Assembly: GCA_025403435.1 (NCBI GenBank)
Contig: CM046349.1
Span: 25,977,854 to 26,041,853, forward strand
Direction of reading: 5' to 3'
Source of the DNA: Artocarpus heterophyllus
Lineage: Eukaryota; Streptophyta; Magnoliopsida; Rosales; Moraceae
Length of the DNA: 64,000 nucleotides
The stretch's first letter is position 1. Each line of letters begins with the position of its first letter. The position numbers and the translations under genes are program-made. Of this stretch, positions 12,640-24,023 are shown piece after piece. Below the pieces are notes generated by a model. The model worked only from the letters and a program-made list of their open reading frames with translations. It was not told where the DNA came from and ran no database searches.

Positions 12640-12930
12640 ATTGAAGCTCTTTGTAGATGGATCTTCCTGCGTTGAAGGTTCGGGTGCTGGGCTAGTTTTG
12701 ACTAGCCTGGACTGATATAAGACAATCTACGTACTTTGATGTGATTTCAAGGCTTCTAACAATGAAGCAGAGTACTAAGTGCTCTAGCTAGACTTAGAAT
12801 CACCAAGGATCTTGGGGTAGACTAGCTAGTCATCCATAGCGATTCTATGCTCATCATCCAATAGGTCACTGGGGTGTTTCTAGCCCAGACAGAATCCATG
12901 ACCGCGTATTTACAAGGGTTAGAACATTGC
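12640..12930 (+). pseudogene. Second, archaeal-type RNase H domain (Tat-lineage marker)
   Basis: The segment starts LKLFVDGSSCVEGSGAGLVL, the first strand with the catalytic Asp of the extra RNase H found in Tat-lineage gypsy elements. It continues in the same frame with DFKASNNEAEY, which holds the catalytic Glu, and then, with stops and a frame change, through a stretch matching IHSDSMLI..QVTGVFLAQT. The presence of this additional domain between RNase H and integrase is my main reason for the Tat assignment. Confidence 0.75.
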
Positions 12931-13359
12931 TCGGGCAGTTTAAATCTTACTCATTCAAACAGATTCCTAGATCAGAAAACTCTGAGGCCAAGGTGCTTGT
13001 TTGGCTCGCCTCGGGCCTGGGTGATAGTGAGTTAACATCGGTTCCCATTAAAAGATTAGCCGAGTCGAGTATTAAGAAAGAAGTGGCATGTGTAGCCAAA
13101 GAGTAGGAGACCACCTGGATGGACCTGATCATCTGATACCTGACCGCAGCCAAATTTCCTGGCAACCGAGAAAAGGAATGCCAGATTCACAACAGCTCGG
13201 TCCGGTATTCGATGATCGGCGGGAAGCTATATCGACGAGGCTACACTACACCGTGTTTGAAGTGCGTAGGGCCCAAAGAAGCTCAATATCTAACGAAGGA
13301 GATGCAAGGGGCTATGTGGTAATCACTCCAAGGGTCAATCCTTGGCCCAAAAATGCCTT

Positions 13360-14340
13360 TGGCAGGGCTACTATTGGCTGACCATGGAGAAGGACTGTAA
13401 AGACTTTGCACAGAAATGTCTAAAATGTTAGCAGTTTATGAGAGTGCTCGGACACCACGTCAAGCCACTTACCTTGGTAACATCAACGTGGCCTTTTTCT
13501 AAGTGGGCAATTGATCTTATCGGGCCCCTTCTCCAAGCCTGGTCTCAATCTAAGTACTACATTGTAGCCATCGACTAGCTCACAAATGGGTAGGAGTGGA
13601 GCCGTGTATGAACATGACCGAGGCTAAATGCACAAACTTTGTATGGAGAAACATCATTTGCCGGTTCAAGATCCCACATACCATTGTGACCAACAACGTA
13701 AAGCAGTTTGAATCCTCGAGTCTCCTCCGCCTATGCGAGCAACTCGGTATCAAGAAGGTCTTTTCTTCTCCAAGCTACCCTCAGAGCAATGGGCAAGTTG
13801 ACGCGTTTAATAAAACGATCAAGGAGAATATAAAGAAAAAACTCGAAGACCTCAAGGGGGTATGGATTGACGAACTCCTAAAGGTACTCTGGGCTTACCG
13901 AACAACAGCCCAAATTGCCACCGGGGAAACTCCATTCTCTCTTGTATATGGGGCTGAGGCTGTCATCCCGGCGGAAGTAGGACTGCCAAGCTTCAAGGTT
14001 GAACAATACAAAGAAGTTTGAAATGTTGAGGCCATGATGTCCGAACTTGATTTGCTCGAGGAGAAGAGGAATCTATAGCGATTCGTAATGCATCTCGGAA
14101 CCAAGTCGTTGCTCGATACTATAACAAATAGGTCCAACCGAGAAGCTTCAAAGTTGGAGATTTGGTGCTAAAGAAGGTCACCGTTCAGTAGCCTAGGTTA
14201 GGGTCCTTTGGTCTAAAGTGGGACGGACCATATAAAGTCATCAAAATTGTCCGACCAGGCACTTACAGGCTATCAAACGTAGAGGGAAACCTACTCGGTC
14301 ATCCTTGGAATGCCGAGCTCCTAAAAAAATGCTTTTGCTA
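13360..14340 (+). pseudogene. IN: Integrase of the gypsy element, disrupted
   Basis: Integrase inserts the cDNA. Visible parts are the zinc-binding end (CLKC), the start of the core WPFSKWAIDLIGP, then from 13596 a long frame with VTNNVKQF, SSPSYPQSNGQVDAFNKTI, LWAYRTTAQIATGETPFSLVYG and EAVIPAEV. The tail near 14150-14330 reads FKVGDLVLKK, GPYKVI and HPWNAELLKK, a typical gypsy integrase C-terminus. The second catalytic Asp (normally VTDN) is Asn at about 13690. Stops lie near 13430, 13576 and 14021. Confidence 0.9.
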
Positions 14341-15139
14341 ACTGATATCAGAAACTCTTTTTGATCTCTAGCTACATTCTTTTTGTAACTAGGCCTACTA
14401 AACAGGACTGGAATGTAAATATTATACATAAATGAAAATTTTAAATCCTACACTATTCCATTAAGCAATGCATGTCAGGGAAGATACAATCTCAAAGAGG
14501 GATGCATAACTCCAACCTGAAGGGCCAGATGCTAAATCCTGAAGAAGGAGAGTCACCCCGAACAATCGGACTGTGGGGCTGGTCGGCGTGATGTCAACCA
14601 TTAGTCTATCGCTGAACGAACCACCTGGACAAAGTTGCCCTAGCATAACTATGCCTGACCAACATTAGACTTATAAAAGTTCTAATAAACTTAAACAAGT
14701 CTAAGGGGGCGATTGGGTGTAGGGTACTACACGTCGTTGTGCCCTGCTCAATCAAGAAATGGGCTTTCCCTACTCAGCTAAACTCGGTAATGCTTTTTCC
14801 CATGAAGTTTCTTCCCAAGGAACACTTGAAAAAGAAAAATGCTTCATCATCGAGACGTTGAACTCGAAGAGAATGCAATTGGGAATATGAGTTTGGAATC
14901 TCTGATTCAAAAACATTCTCTTTCGAGGAACATTCAACTTGGAGAATCCTCAACTCAATTCCTTTCCCGAAAAGCATCTAACTCCAAGGAAGGAGGTTCA
15001 AACTTGATTCTCGAGGAGCCGCCTCACAAGCTTTCAAAGAATGAAATTTTGAATCCAAAGACAGTCGTACTTGGGAAAGAAAATTCAAAGATCGAAACTA
15101 AAAGAAAATGTCGAGCTCGAATAAAGAAAAAGGCAAGAA
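14341..15139 (+). other. Non-coding spacer between integrase and antisense region
   Basis: There is no recognisable domain on either strand. The 101-codon plus-strand ORF at 14839-15144 is charged and low-complexity, rich in phrases close to TTGAATCTC/ACTCGAAG, and I do not regard it as a gene. The stretch lies inside the gypsy element. Confidence 0.5.
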
Positions 15140-17715
15140 AATAAAAACTAAGCCTTGGCCTCACCCCCGGCATCACCGTTTTTGCCATCTCTACCCTGGT
15201 CATCCCCATCATCTTTGTCGTCCACTTCAACGACCTTCTGTTGTTTGGGCTACTACGCTCTGCCCTGTTTTGGCTTGACAATGAGCGACCCGTTGAAGCT
15301 CGCTGTCTCAGGATGCTTCCTTATGAGGTAGTCCCAAAGGTCGTTCATGCCGAAGTAGTAGTAGTCAGCGTACTCTAGGGACTCCTTGAATTCCTCCACG
15401 ACCTAGGTGAGGTGGCTGGGCAACTCCTCCCAAAATAGCTGGTGCTCGGCCTGGGAGGCCTGTAGCTGATCCCTAAGGTGGATGACCTCGTCCTTTGATT
15501 GGTCGTCCTCGTTCCTCACCCCTTTGGCTGACTTCTTCGCCTCTTCTGCTATTGCCTTGGATTGCTCGGCCTCCTCCTTGGCCTTCTTGGCCTTGTCTTC
15601 GGCCCGAGCAAGAGCCTCATTGATTTAATCAAGCTTGATGTTCTTAGCATTGAGCTCTTTTTCAACCTCAATTTTTTAGGGACGGTCTTCTTGTGCCTCT
15701 CCTTCTCCAAGTTTAGCTCTTTCTGCCCAGCCATGTAGGCCAGGTCTAAGAACGTGAATGCCTAAAAAGACGGAGGTCAGAGCACAAAAATAAGTCAAAT
15801 GCAGCTTGGTTCTAGATTTTTTAACTTACCTTGGCAATAGAGCGGAAGGTAGCACTAGATAAACCCTCGAAGTCCTCTCTTTCGAGGTTTTCTAGGAGTG
15901 ACTCTTTGGGAACAACTTTTTTGAGGTGTTTGAGGATATGACAGCGATAATTTGGCTGCCTCCTCAGAGGGTCACCTGTGGAAGGCACCACAGCAATTGT
16001 GACGGTGGGAGGTTAGGTTTGGCTCAACGAAGCCCCAGTCCTAGTTGGTGGGGATGGGGGAACTTGGATTATTTGGGGTGGTCGCTTGGACCGCGATGGC
16101 TGCTTGGACCATGGTGGCAGCCTTGGCCTAGGGGTCCTTCTCCATTTCTTCCTGACCACTACCTTCCCCTTTGAATAGGGAAGGCACTCCATCATGGCAT
16201 GCCCTTCTTCTGCGTTGCTCGGTGGAGAAGACATCTCTACAGAACCAAGAAAAATCTCCCCAAGTTAAGTCGAGTTCGACAAAAAAAAAAAAAAACTCAA
16301 AGCTGGCCAGACGGTTATAGGAACCAAGCCATGTCCATGAGGTCCTTGTCTGCTATGGGCGGACTTACGTCGAAGAAGCCACTCGAAGAGTCCTTAGTTC
16401 TAGACGATGATGGCTCCTTTGTCGGCCACCCAGATTTAGAAGTGCTCGGCCCCGGGATATCAGCAGCGCTCATCCTCATCGCTATCATCTGCCCGACTGA
16501 CCGGGTGGGTTGGATGTTGGAAGGGGGATTGGTTCTGCTAGACTTCCCAAACCAACCATAACAGGAATGGGTCTTTTTCTCGAGCAAGAATGCCTATTGT
16601 CTCATGGCCTCTAGCTTGTTAAACAGGTCTTCGACCTCCCTGATGATGTGGCTCGACGCCCACGGCCTCTTAGACCACACGCGCCCCTGCTCAAATGTCC
16701 TCGAGACATGTTGATCCTCATGGATGGCCTTACTGGCTCGAGCTAGATAATTTCTCCCGATGTAGAACTACTTGAACTTCCAAAGCTTGTCCGAGTTAAG
16801 GTTCCTAGAATAAAGTCCTTCTTGACGCCAGTGACATAATGCTAGTCGGACTGCCAGGGAAGCTTCTTCATCTTGTACACCTATTTAAAGGCCTCCCATG
16901 GAATCTTAATAGCCCGGTGGTACCTCCACAGCACGTACATCCTGATCAGCGACCTGTAGCTATTTGGGTTAAGCTGGGCCAGGCAGACATTTAGGTTGTT
17001 GAGTGCCTGGTAGAGGAATAGGTAGAACGACAAGTGCAGCTCGGCCCTAAAGAACTCCGCGTACAAAGTTATACACCCCTCAGGCAGAGTCAGGGGCAAA
17101 TCATTCTCCTCGGGCACGATGAGGACAATGTCGTCTAGCATATCAATTCTAGCATAGGTCCTCGAGCTGGAATTCTATTATGATGCTGGAATAGGCCATT
17201 GCTGATGTTTGCTCGGGCAAGGATACTAGATAAGCGGTTACTCCTTGAACTCGAGTGACCATAACCCTCTCAGCCTCGTCTTTGGTGACGCTCTCATTCT
17301 ACTCTACCTCTTCGGCCGCTTGTTCCTCATTAGAGATATCGATGGTTACCCTACCCACGACCTGGATAGGGGCCCCAGGGTTTCGACCAGAAGTACTCAA
17401 CACATCGATGGCTACCTCTAGCTCAGACTGCTCCTGGGCTATAACTTGGGACGTGTCGGTGGTGGTCGCCCCATGAAAGGATCCTCGTCCCTAAACGGTC
17501 TCACCAGGTGCTCCCCGTCTAGCAAGTTGAGGAATTCCTACTCAGGTGCCATCTCCGCGTCGACCCTTAGTATTTCAGCCAGCCGACGTACTCCATCATG
17601 CTCTAGTGACAATCCTTCTATGTCAACCTCAACGGAGATCGACTCCTTGGTCTCGACACTATTATCTGACTAGGAGACGTTAACATTCTAGGAGTCTGAA
17701 AGGTCACTCATGTTT
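15140..17715 (-). pseudogene. Antisense coding region of the Tat-type element, decayed
   Basis: On the strand opposite gag-pol, reading from about 17715 to 15140, several adjoining fragments have protein-like composition. The best block (17141-16881) reads LPEGCITLYAEFFRAELHLS, then LAQLNPNSYRSLIRMYVLWR. This resembles the GWV.LYE..F..GLRLP...QL.PN..R family of antisense proteins found in plant retrotransposons and often mislabelled as transposases. Nearer its end (about 15700-15290) is a coiled coil, EALARAEDKAKKAKEEAEQS, followed by EEFKESLEYADYYYFGMNDL, the type of tail known from these antisense ORFs. Several stops interrupt it. The function of the family is unknown to me. Confidence 0.65.
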
Positions 17716-18478
17716 TCACGCACTCCTCGAGAAATTACCTTATCAGGTTGTGGAAGCTTGGGAATGAAGAGTTCTCAGGTTGTCAACTACGGCTCAACAA
17801 CTAAAACTCTAAGAGTAGCAAAGTGTGCCCTCGATTGCATGTGAAAATGACAAGGAGTAAAGCCTTATTTATAGCTACCTCAGGTGCAAAACTCAGGCGT
17901 GAAAAACAAAGAGGCGCGATGATTATACCTGTCAGCGAAACATCCAGTCGCATTTCAACACATATACCTCTGAGCTTCATTGTGTGACCTTCCATCTCCT
18001 GCCACCTCAAGACGTTGCTTAGGCTTCATCCTTAGCCGACCTCACCCTCTCGACGTAGTCCACCCAGCCGAGCACCGACTAGGTGAACTAGGCAGCTATC
18101 GTTAGGGGTGAGCTCGATGCCACCGGCGAGTAGCCTTATTCTATGTGGTCGATAACCCAGCTTGGCAAAGCTGTGGGGAGCTAGCAACTGATCCCGATGA
18201 GCTTGGATCACTTGTCCAAGGTGCTTTTCAGGGTCCCTTGGGCCACACCATAATTGGTCGCCTCCTCGGGTCAAGCACCAGCTTGGGTCAGATTCTTTTC
18301 ACTCACAAGTGGGCTGCTACTCGCCATCACTAGTCAACAGATGGCAGACAACTTGTCGTCAGATGGGAAGCAATCCTCTAGTGGAGGGCATGATACTTGT
18401 CCCCTACCTTCTGACATGCCTTGATGTGACACGCGGGTTTGGGCAAAACCTACCTAACACTCGGTCTAAGTGGCAACC

Positions 18479-18486
18479 TATAAATA
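18479..18486 (+). promoter_or_regulatory. First TATA box of the 3' LTR
   Basis: TATAAATAGGG lies in the first unit of the 188-bp duplication. It is equivalent to the TATA box at 8370 of the 5' LTR. Confidence 0.65.
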
Positions 18487-18666
18487 GGGTGCATTTATTG
18501 CATTTAGCATGCATGCTTCTCCCCACCTAACAAGCTGCCATTCTTTGCCAAGCAACTCTTGCCTTGAGCGTCAGAGAGCCCTTATCTATTGACTGACCTG
18601 TCTTTTTCTTGATGTGACACACGGGTCTGCGCAAAACCTACCTAACACTCGGTCTAAGTGGCAACC

Positions 18667-18674
18667 TATAAATA
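18667..18674 (+). promoter_or_regulatory. Second TATA box of the 3' LTR
   Basis: This is an identical TATAAATAGGG in the second unit, 188 bp downstream of the first. It gives the 3' LTR two potential start regions that would both read into the flanking DNA. Confidence 0.65.
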
Positions 18675-19636
18675 GGGTGCATTTATTGCATTCAGCATGC
18701 ATGCTTCTCCCCACCTAACAAGCTCCCATTCTTTGCCGAGCAACTCCTGCCTTGAGCATCAGAGAGCCCTTATCTATTGACTGACCTGTCTTTTTCTTAC
18801 TCCCAAAGTGTCCCTCCTTTTGTTGCAGGTCCATCTGATCAGGCAGAGACATACAGGGAAGAGTTGTTCACCGTGCGTAGCCACACGTGGTGTTGATCCA
18901 CCGCCAAACTCCGATAAGCATCAACAGTGATGATGATAGAAAGAAAGAAAGGGTTTTGTGGTTAAAAATAGGAAATTGTTAAACTTTGTAAAGTTTAACT
19001 AGTCTCAAAGAAATGGGGTTTGAGGGCCTTAGAGGCAAATTTATTTACCAAACATGGTACAAGATCTACCAAAATAGTGAGGGAAACAACTTTTGTGAAC
19101 AAAGCTTTGCAAAATTCCAAAAGGACTAAATTGTAAAGGTTTGTAAAAGTTTGACAAATTTAAAAATTAGCCAAAAAGTCCACCTTAACATTGGAATTTC
19201 AAAAATGTTAAAACATGAAAGTTGTAGAACTCATCAAAATTATTAAGATAACATGGACAGTTTGAGGAGTTATAAATTTTACGAAATTTTGAGCACAAAA
19301 TTTCAAAAAATAAAAATGTTATGAAATTTTTTAAATTTGTCCATGAAACTTTGGAAAGTTTTATTCCTTGCAAAAAATAGAATGTTTTGGTATAAAATGA
19401 TTGTCTTTGGTTCCGGTGGCAAACATGTCAAGATTTTTGTGTTTTGGGCCAAAACCGTAAAATTGTGTAAAAACTAGGTTTTCATCTGGGAACACTAGAT
19501 TCCTATACTGTTGTAGGCAGTGAGTAATCATAGATGCTATATTTTAAAGGATTTAAAGTTTAGTCAAGGATAGAAAAGAAACGAACTTTAAGGGAAAAAA
19601 CGTAAGGATTTTCAAGTTATGGGTCAAAACTGTAAA

Positions 19637-21146
19637 TGTTAGTGATGTGTCTTAGGCCAATTATGTAATGACCACATTTTGACTTTTTTACATTTGCATT
19701 TTATTAATAAAGAGGTATTTTTATTATTGTGTCTTATTCTAATTTCATGAATAGTTAATTCTGTCTAAGGTAATAAAGTATGTGACTTGATAGTAAAACT
19801 CTTAGGGAAAATTGAATTCTATTCTAAATTATCCCTAGTCGGTCATTAATGAATGAAGACTTGTATGAAGGTTGACTGATGATTATGTTTTACTAATCAT
19901 GTGTATGAGATACTAAGTCAACTCATATAGATACATATTTTAGAAATGATGTATTGGATCAACCCGCTATGAGAATACTGCATGGATAATTGTCATAAGT
20001 GATTCTCATTACAATAGTATTATCCTAGTCCTTTGACTTGAAATCATCGTTGTCTCCTACATGACAAGTTCTATATTTTGACACATTCTAATATTATCTT
20101 TAACAGGATGATGGAATGGATTGTTGTTGGATATAGAGTGAATCATGTGAGGAATGTGAGTGATTAACAAGGAATTTGTCCCTCATTTATTATAACAAAG
20201 ATATCTATGGGCCCCTCAATAAATTAGACTGAAGAAAAATGTATGGCCATACTGGAGTGAATTGATAAGGGTTATCAATATTAGTCTACTTAAGATCGAG
20301 AAATAATAAGATTGAATAGTATAAGGATGACATAAACCATGCCTTATGTTCAATCAAGGTATCTAGTGACAAAAGGACTTTAATACTTATTGTGGATTAG
20401 GTTATGTTGGATTATTGACATTCGCATAACTTGGGTAATCATAATGTCTTGCTAGAGGCCGCTTATGATTTGTAGGCCAGAAACAGAATTTCAAGCCCAC
20501 TGCCAATGTTATGTGAACTTACAAGGTCGCATACTTAGAACAGGCCAAAAATGAATTTTGGGTTTACCGTGTCTAGGTTCAATGAACCTGATAATGTCCA
20601 AATTCAATGTACTAGATATGTCTAGGTTCATTAAATATAATATTGTCTACATTCTGTGAATCATATTTGAATTACAGTTTATCCTAGTTAAAATCTAACT
20701 CTTTCTTGAAGTCAATATATATATATATATATATCTGTTTTAGGGTTTCTGGCTGAATTAAGAAGAGAAAAGGTATTCTCTCATTCAAAACGGCAAAAAC
20801 ATTAAAAACCCTATAAATTGGAGAGAGTCATGTAAAGTAAGGAGAGGGTGCTAGCACACCAATTTGGTTTTTGAGAGAGTCTGTTTGTATGGGTACCTGT
20901 AAAGGGCGTTGCTCTAAGTAACAATGTCTAAATCTGATCTCGAATACAAAAAACTCGAGTTAAGGTGTCACCGAAGTGAACCCACTCTCTTCCTTCTAGC
21001 AATCTTGTCCTTTTTGCCATCCTGGTAAGATTCTATGACTTTCTTATCAATCTAATCGAATTGCATGGATCCTGTGAAGGTTTTGTGGGAATTAATTTTG
21101 ATTTTTTGCTACTTATTTGAATCAAATAATCCAACAAAACCCAACA
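19637..21146 (+). mobile_element. Solo copia-type LTR nested in the split gypsy LTR
   Basis: This 1,510-bp segment starts TGTTAGTGATGTG and ends ACCCAACA. It has perfect TSDs GTAAA at 19632-19636 and 21147-21151, and no primer-binding site, polypurine tract or coding region. The TGTTAG...CCAACA ends are typical of plant Ty1/copia LTRs. A TA run at about 20715-20734 followed by a leader-like segment (20735 onward) suggests the promoter and supports a plus orientation. The family does not match the other copia elements of the window by eye. Confidence 0.85.
20715..20734. repeat. (AT)10 microsatellite inside the solo copia LTR
   Basis: This is a pure AT dinucleotide run at the position where the LTR promoter would be expected. 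Confidence 0.9.
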
Positions 21147-23230
21147 GTAAACTTTTGACAAAATGGATTTAATTGAAAGGAAAACCATTGTTTTTGTTTT
21201 CTGTAATATTATGGGACATAAAGAAATGTATTATGATTTAAAAACGGGTTTTAAAAGTTTTCTAAGACTCGTCAAGGGCAAAATGGTCATCTTATTAAAA
21301 TGGTCAAAATGGACCTAAAACGCCCGATGTTGGAAAATGCCCCTTAGCGGGAATTTTTTCATAGCATGTAAGAAATGAGAGGAAAAGTTAAGCAAAAAGT
21401 TTAATAAGTTACAAACTTTACGAAAAGCTCATTAAGGGTAAAACATTATGTTTAAGAAAATGGCTAAAATGGAGCCTAACACTCCAAATTAGCAAAATGC
21501 TCTTAGACAAAAATGTTTCATAATATGTTAAGTAACGAAACCGTCACATGAGACGGGAAATTTAATAAGTGATGTTCAAATAAAAGGAAGGTAACCTGGT
21601 GGGTTACGAAGTTAAGTAAAGAAAAAGGGGTTACGGAGTTAAGTAAAGGGAAAAGTAACCCCGGTGGGTTACTAAGCTAAGTGAAAGAAAGGTAAACCGA
21701 CAATAAAAGAAAGTAAACCTGTAATATACAAGTTACGTAAAAAGGAATGAATGTGTAACGATTAAGTTCTATTGTCAATCGAGTAGATTGGTAATATAAA
21801 AAGTTAGCTAATAAGTCGGATATTATTTGATCTAGATATAGAAGCCAACTAATGAAAGAAAAAGGAATGAGACGAGAATATTAGAACTAGGACATGTAAG
21901 TTCAAACCTCATCTACAGCATGAAGTAAATGATTTTCAAATGCTTATATATATGTTTGCAAATGCATTTGCACTTGTTATACAAGTTGTTTTTAAAGTAG
22001 GTTTTCACTAGTTATGTATAAAGTTTTAAAGATTAAGTAAAAGTTTGCAATGTATTTGCAATAATTATGTTTAAAGTATGACTATATCTTGTTAATGCAT
22101 GATGTTTTACGGTTTAAGTTATAAGTTTTATGTTGCATTTGTTATGTAATAAGTTTTATAGTATAAGTTATGATTTATAAATATGTTTACATATGATGTG
22201 ATTGCATTTGATATGCTCACTAAAGTTAAAAAGAAGGCAAAATAAAGATAAAAGAAAGTGTCGTACTAGTCTTCTTGTTGTGAGGTACTGAAAGTAAAGT
22301 TAAAGTTGTGACCTCCTTGATGTGAGGTACACAAGTAAAGTTAAAGTTATGACCTCAGTGTTCAATGGTTTCAAGTCTTCCACAAGGGATGCATTATGTT
22401 TATGATCTCATGATTAATGATGTTGGTGCGAACATAAAGTTTATAAGATAAGGAAAGTTAAGGAACAAAGATAAAAAGTTAAAGTAAAAAAATAAATGAT
22501 CATAAGATGCTCATAATTGAAAGTTCATAATTGAGAATAAATGGAATCATGCATTTTGATTTTGCTTGTATTCATTGTTATGAAATATTTATGTGTTATG
22601 TTTATGAAAAACATTCTACGGAATGTTTTAAGTTAAATGTTTATGAAAAACATTTTTATGTTTACAAGAAAATGTTTATGAAGGACATTTTAAGGAAAAA
22701 CATATAAGAAATGTTTTATGAAAAATGTTTTAAGAGAAATGATTTTATAAGATAAGCTTATAAAGCGTGATTTAACAATTTGTTAGATTACACTTGAACT
22801 TACTAAGCGAAAGCTCATTAAAAGTTCTTTATGTTGTGGGTAGTCCTATGGGTGACCAATAGGACCTGTTTGAAGAGCTCAACGTGCAAAGGATGGATGT
22901 GAAGATTTGGGCATGGATACCACCACAATATGTTTTCATTGCTGAAAGAAAATGTTTTTCCACTATTTGATAAAGTGTTTTCAAAGTTTTAAGAAATGTT
23001 ATCAAAGTTTTAAGATATATTTTACGAAATGTTTTATATAATTATAAAGTTAAGTTTTAACCTATGATTCAGTTAATGTTTCTTATTAAGTTTTAAAAAA
23101 CGATTTGAAATGGTTTTAAAGCCAAATGTTTATTCAGTATTTTTCTTTCTCAGTAAGTAAGATTAATGTTTAAAAAATGATGTTTAAGAAAGTTAAGTGA
23201 CTGCCTAAAAAAGCGGGTTGTCATAACTTT

Positions 23231-24018
23231 TTTGTAATCAAAGTATATGAGAGCTTACTTTTGAGATGTGACGCAAGTATAAATTTTTTAAATATGATTA
23301 ATTCTATAGCTACGTTCCTCGACCTTAATGAAAAGTCCTAATTAGGATTTCTTCTTTTTTTTTTTTTTGTCTTCCTTTTTTTATTGGTTCCCTTTTTCAT
23401 CTTCTTTTAGAATTTCCAAAAATATGAGCTATACTTATCGTATAGTTAGCAAAAATGTATAGAGAGCGATACATTTCTTTTTTTATTTTTTCCTTCTCTT
23501 ATCTCAAATCTTTTATTTAAGGGAATATATACATATAGGTTTAGAACGACAATGATATGTATTGGTTCCCTGTAATGTAAAGAGCCGATGCTTGTGCCTA
23601 GATTGGATCGATGAGCCAGTACCTGCATATTAGAACGACAATCCTGGCCCAACCTCGACAGCAATCTCAACTTGCTGGCCTCACCCTAACAACGATCCCT
23701 TCTTGATACCAATGGCAATTGACAATTAAAGCATTTAAGAGAAATTTTCATAAATGCTATCTTTTAGAACTTACTTTTTATAAATGTCACACATGTTTAA
23801 GTTGTGGCATAATTTTTTTAAATATGGGACAAACAAACTCATTTTTTAAAAATTAGCGTAACATGTGATTTTCTCTTATTTTAATATGAGGAAAACATTG
23901 TTTTCAGTGAACAAAGAATTCTCATACAAACATGTTTTTAATTTTTTGATCTCTACAAACTATTCTCAATAACAATGCCAAACAACTTTATTATACAAAA
24001 ACAATAAAATGAATAGTT
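23231..24018. other. Intergenic spacer between two gypsy-type elements
   Basis: This is 0.8 kb of AT-rich DNA with T-rich tracts near 23348-23370 and no recognisable domain. The 74-codon minus-strand ORF at 23446-23670 has no family I know and is probably chance. Confidence 0.5.
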
Positions 24019-24023
24019 TTTTA

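Larger units (their letters stand above)
18421..18796 (+). repeat. 188-bp tandem duplication containing the LTR promoter
   Basis: Unit one is about 18421-18608 and unit two about 18609-18796. The register is exactly 188 bases, checked at TTGATGTGACAC, TATAAATAGGGTGC, AGCATGCATGC and CTGACCTGTCTTTTTC. The units differ at only a few positions, far fewer than the two LTRs differ from each other. The duplication therefore looks younger than the insertion itself. The 5' LTR has a single copy. Confidence 0.9.
8017..18926 (+). mobile_element. Ty3/gypsy retrotransposon, Tat-type, full length but decayed
   Basis: This 10,910-bp element is bounded by LTRs at 8017-8628 and 18100-18926 and flanked by the TSD GTGAT (8012-8016 and 18927-18931). 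The plus-strand domain order is gag, protease, reverse transcriptase, RNase H, a second RNase H-like domain, then integrase. That is the Ty3/gypsy order (IN last), and the extra RNase H points to the Tat lineage. A long region between IN and the 3' LTR reads as decayed coding on the opposite strand, also known from Tat-type elements. All reading frames contain stops or frameshifts, and the two LTRs differ at about 15 of the first ~125 aligned bases. It is therefore an old, inactive copy. It is much less AT-rich than its surroundings. Confidence 0.93.
18100..18926 (+). repeat. 3' LTR of the Tat-type gypsy element
   Basis: The LTR begins CGTTAGGGGTGAGC, where the 5' copy has TGTTGGGGG, and ends GCATCAACA just before the TSD. 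It is 827 bp because of a 188-bp internal tandem duplication and a retained segment near 18390-18420. No clear polypurine tract is left immediately upstream, consistent with strong decay. Confidence 0.9.
6886..23225 (+). mobile_element. Solo gypsy-type LTR, split by two later insertions
   Basis: The LTR starts TGGACACCC (TGTGACACCC with a lost base) at 6886 and ends GGGTTGTCATA at 23225. It is flanked by the 5-bp TSD ACTTT (6881-6885 and 23226-23230). No primer-binding site follows the end, so this is a solo LTR. Its pieces are 6886-8016, 18932-19636 and 21152-23225, about 3.9 kb in all. Sequence order matches the reverse complement of the LTRs at 24024-30302: start motif, ACAGTATAAG-rich block, CCACCTTAAGGTGG block, the GAAGCC(A/G)ACTAA block and the AAAATGTTT/AAACATTTT block near 22600. 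The plus orientation follows from that match. It is longer than those relatives (about 2.55 kb) because of extra sequence in its middle. Confidence 0.8.

Noticed and set aside
14839..15144. 101-codon plus-strand ORF in the Tat-type element
   Set aside because: It is built of short repeated phrases in a region opposite and next to the antisense coding, with no domain, so chance is more likely.
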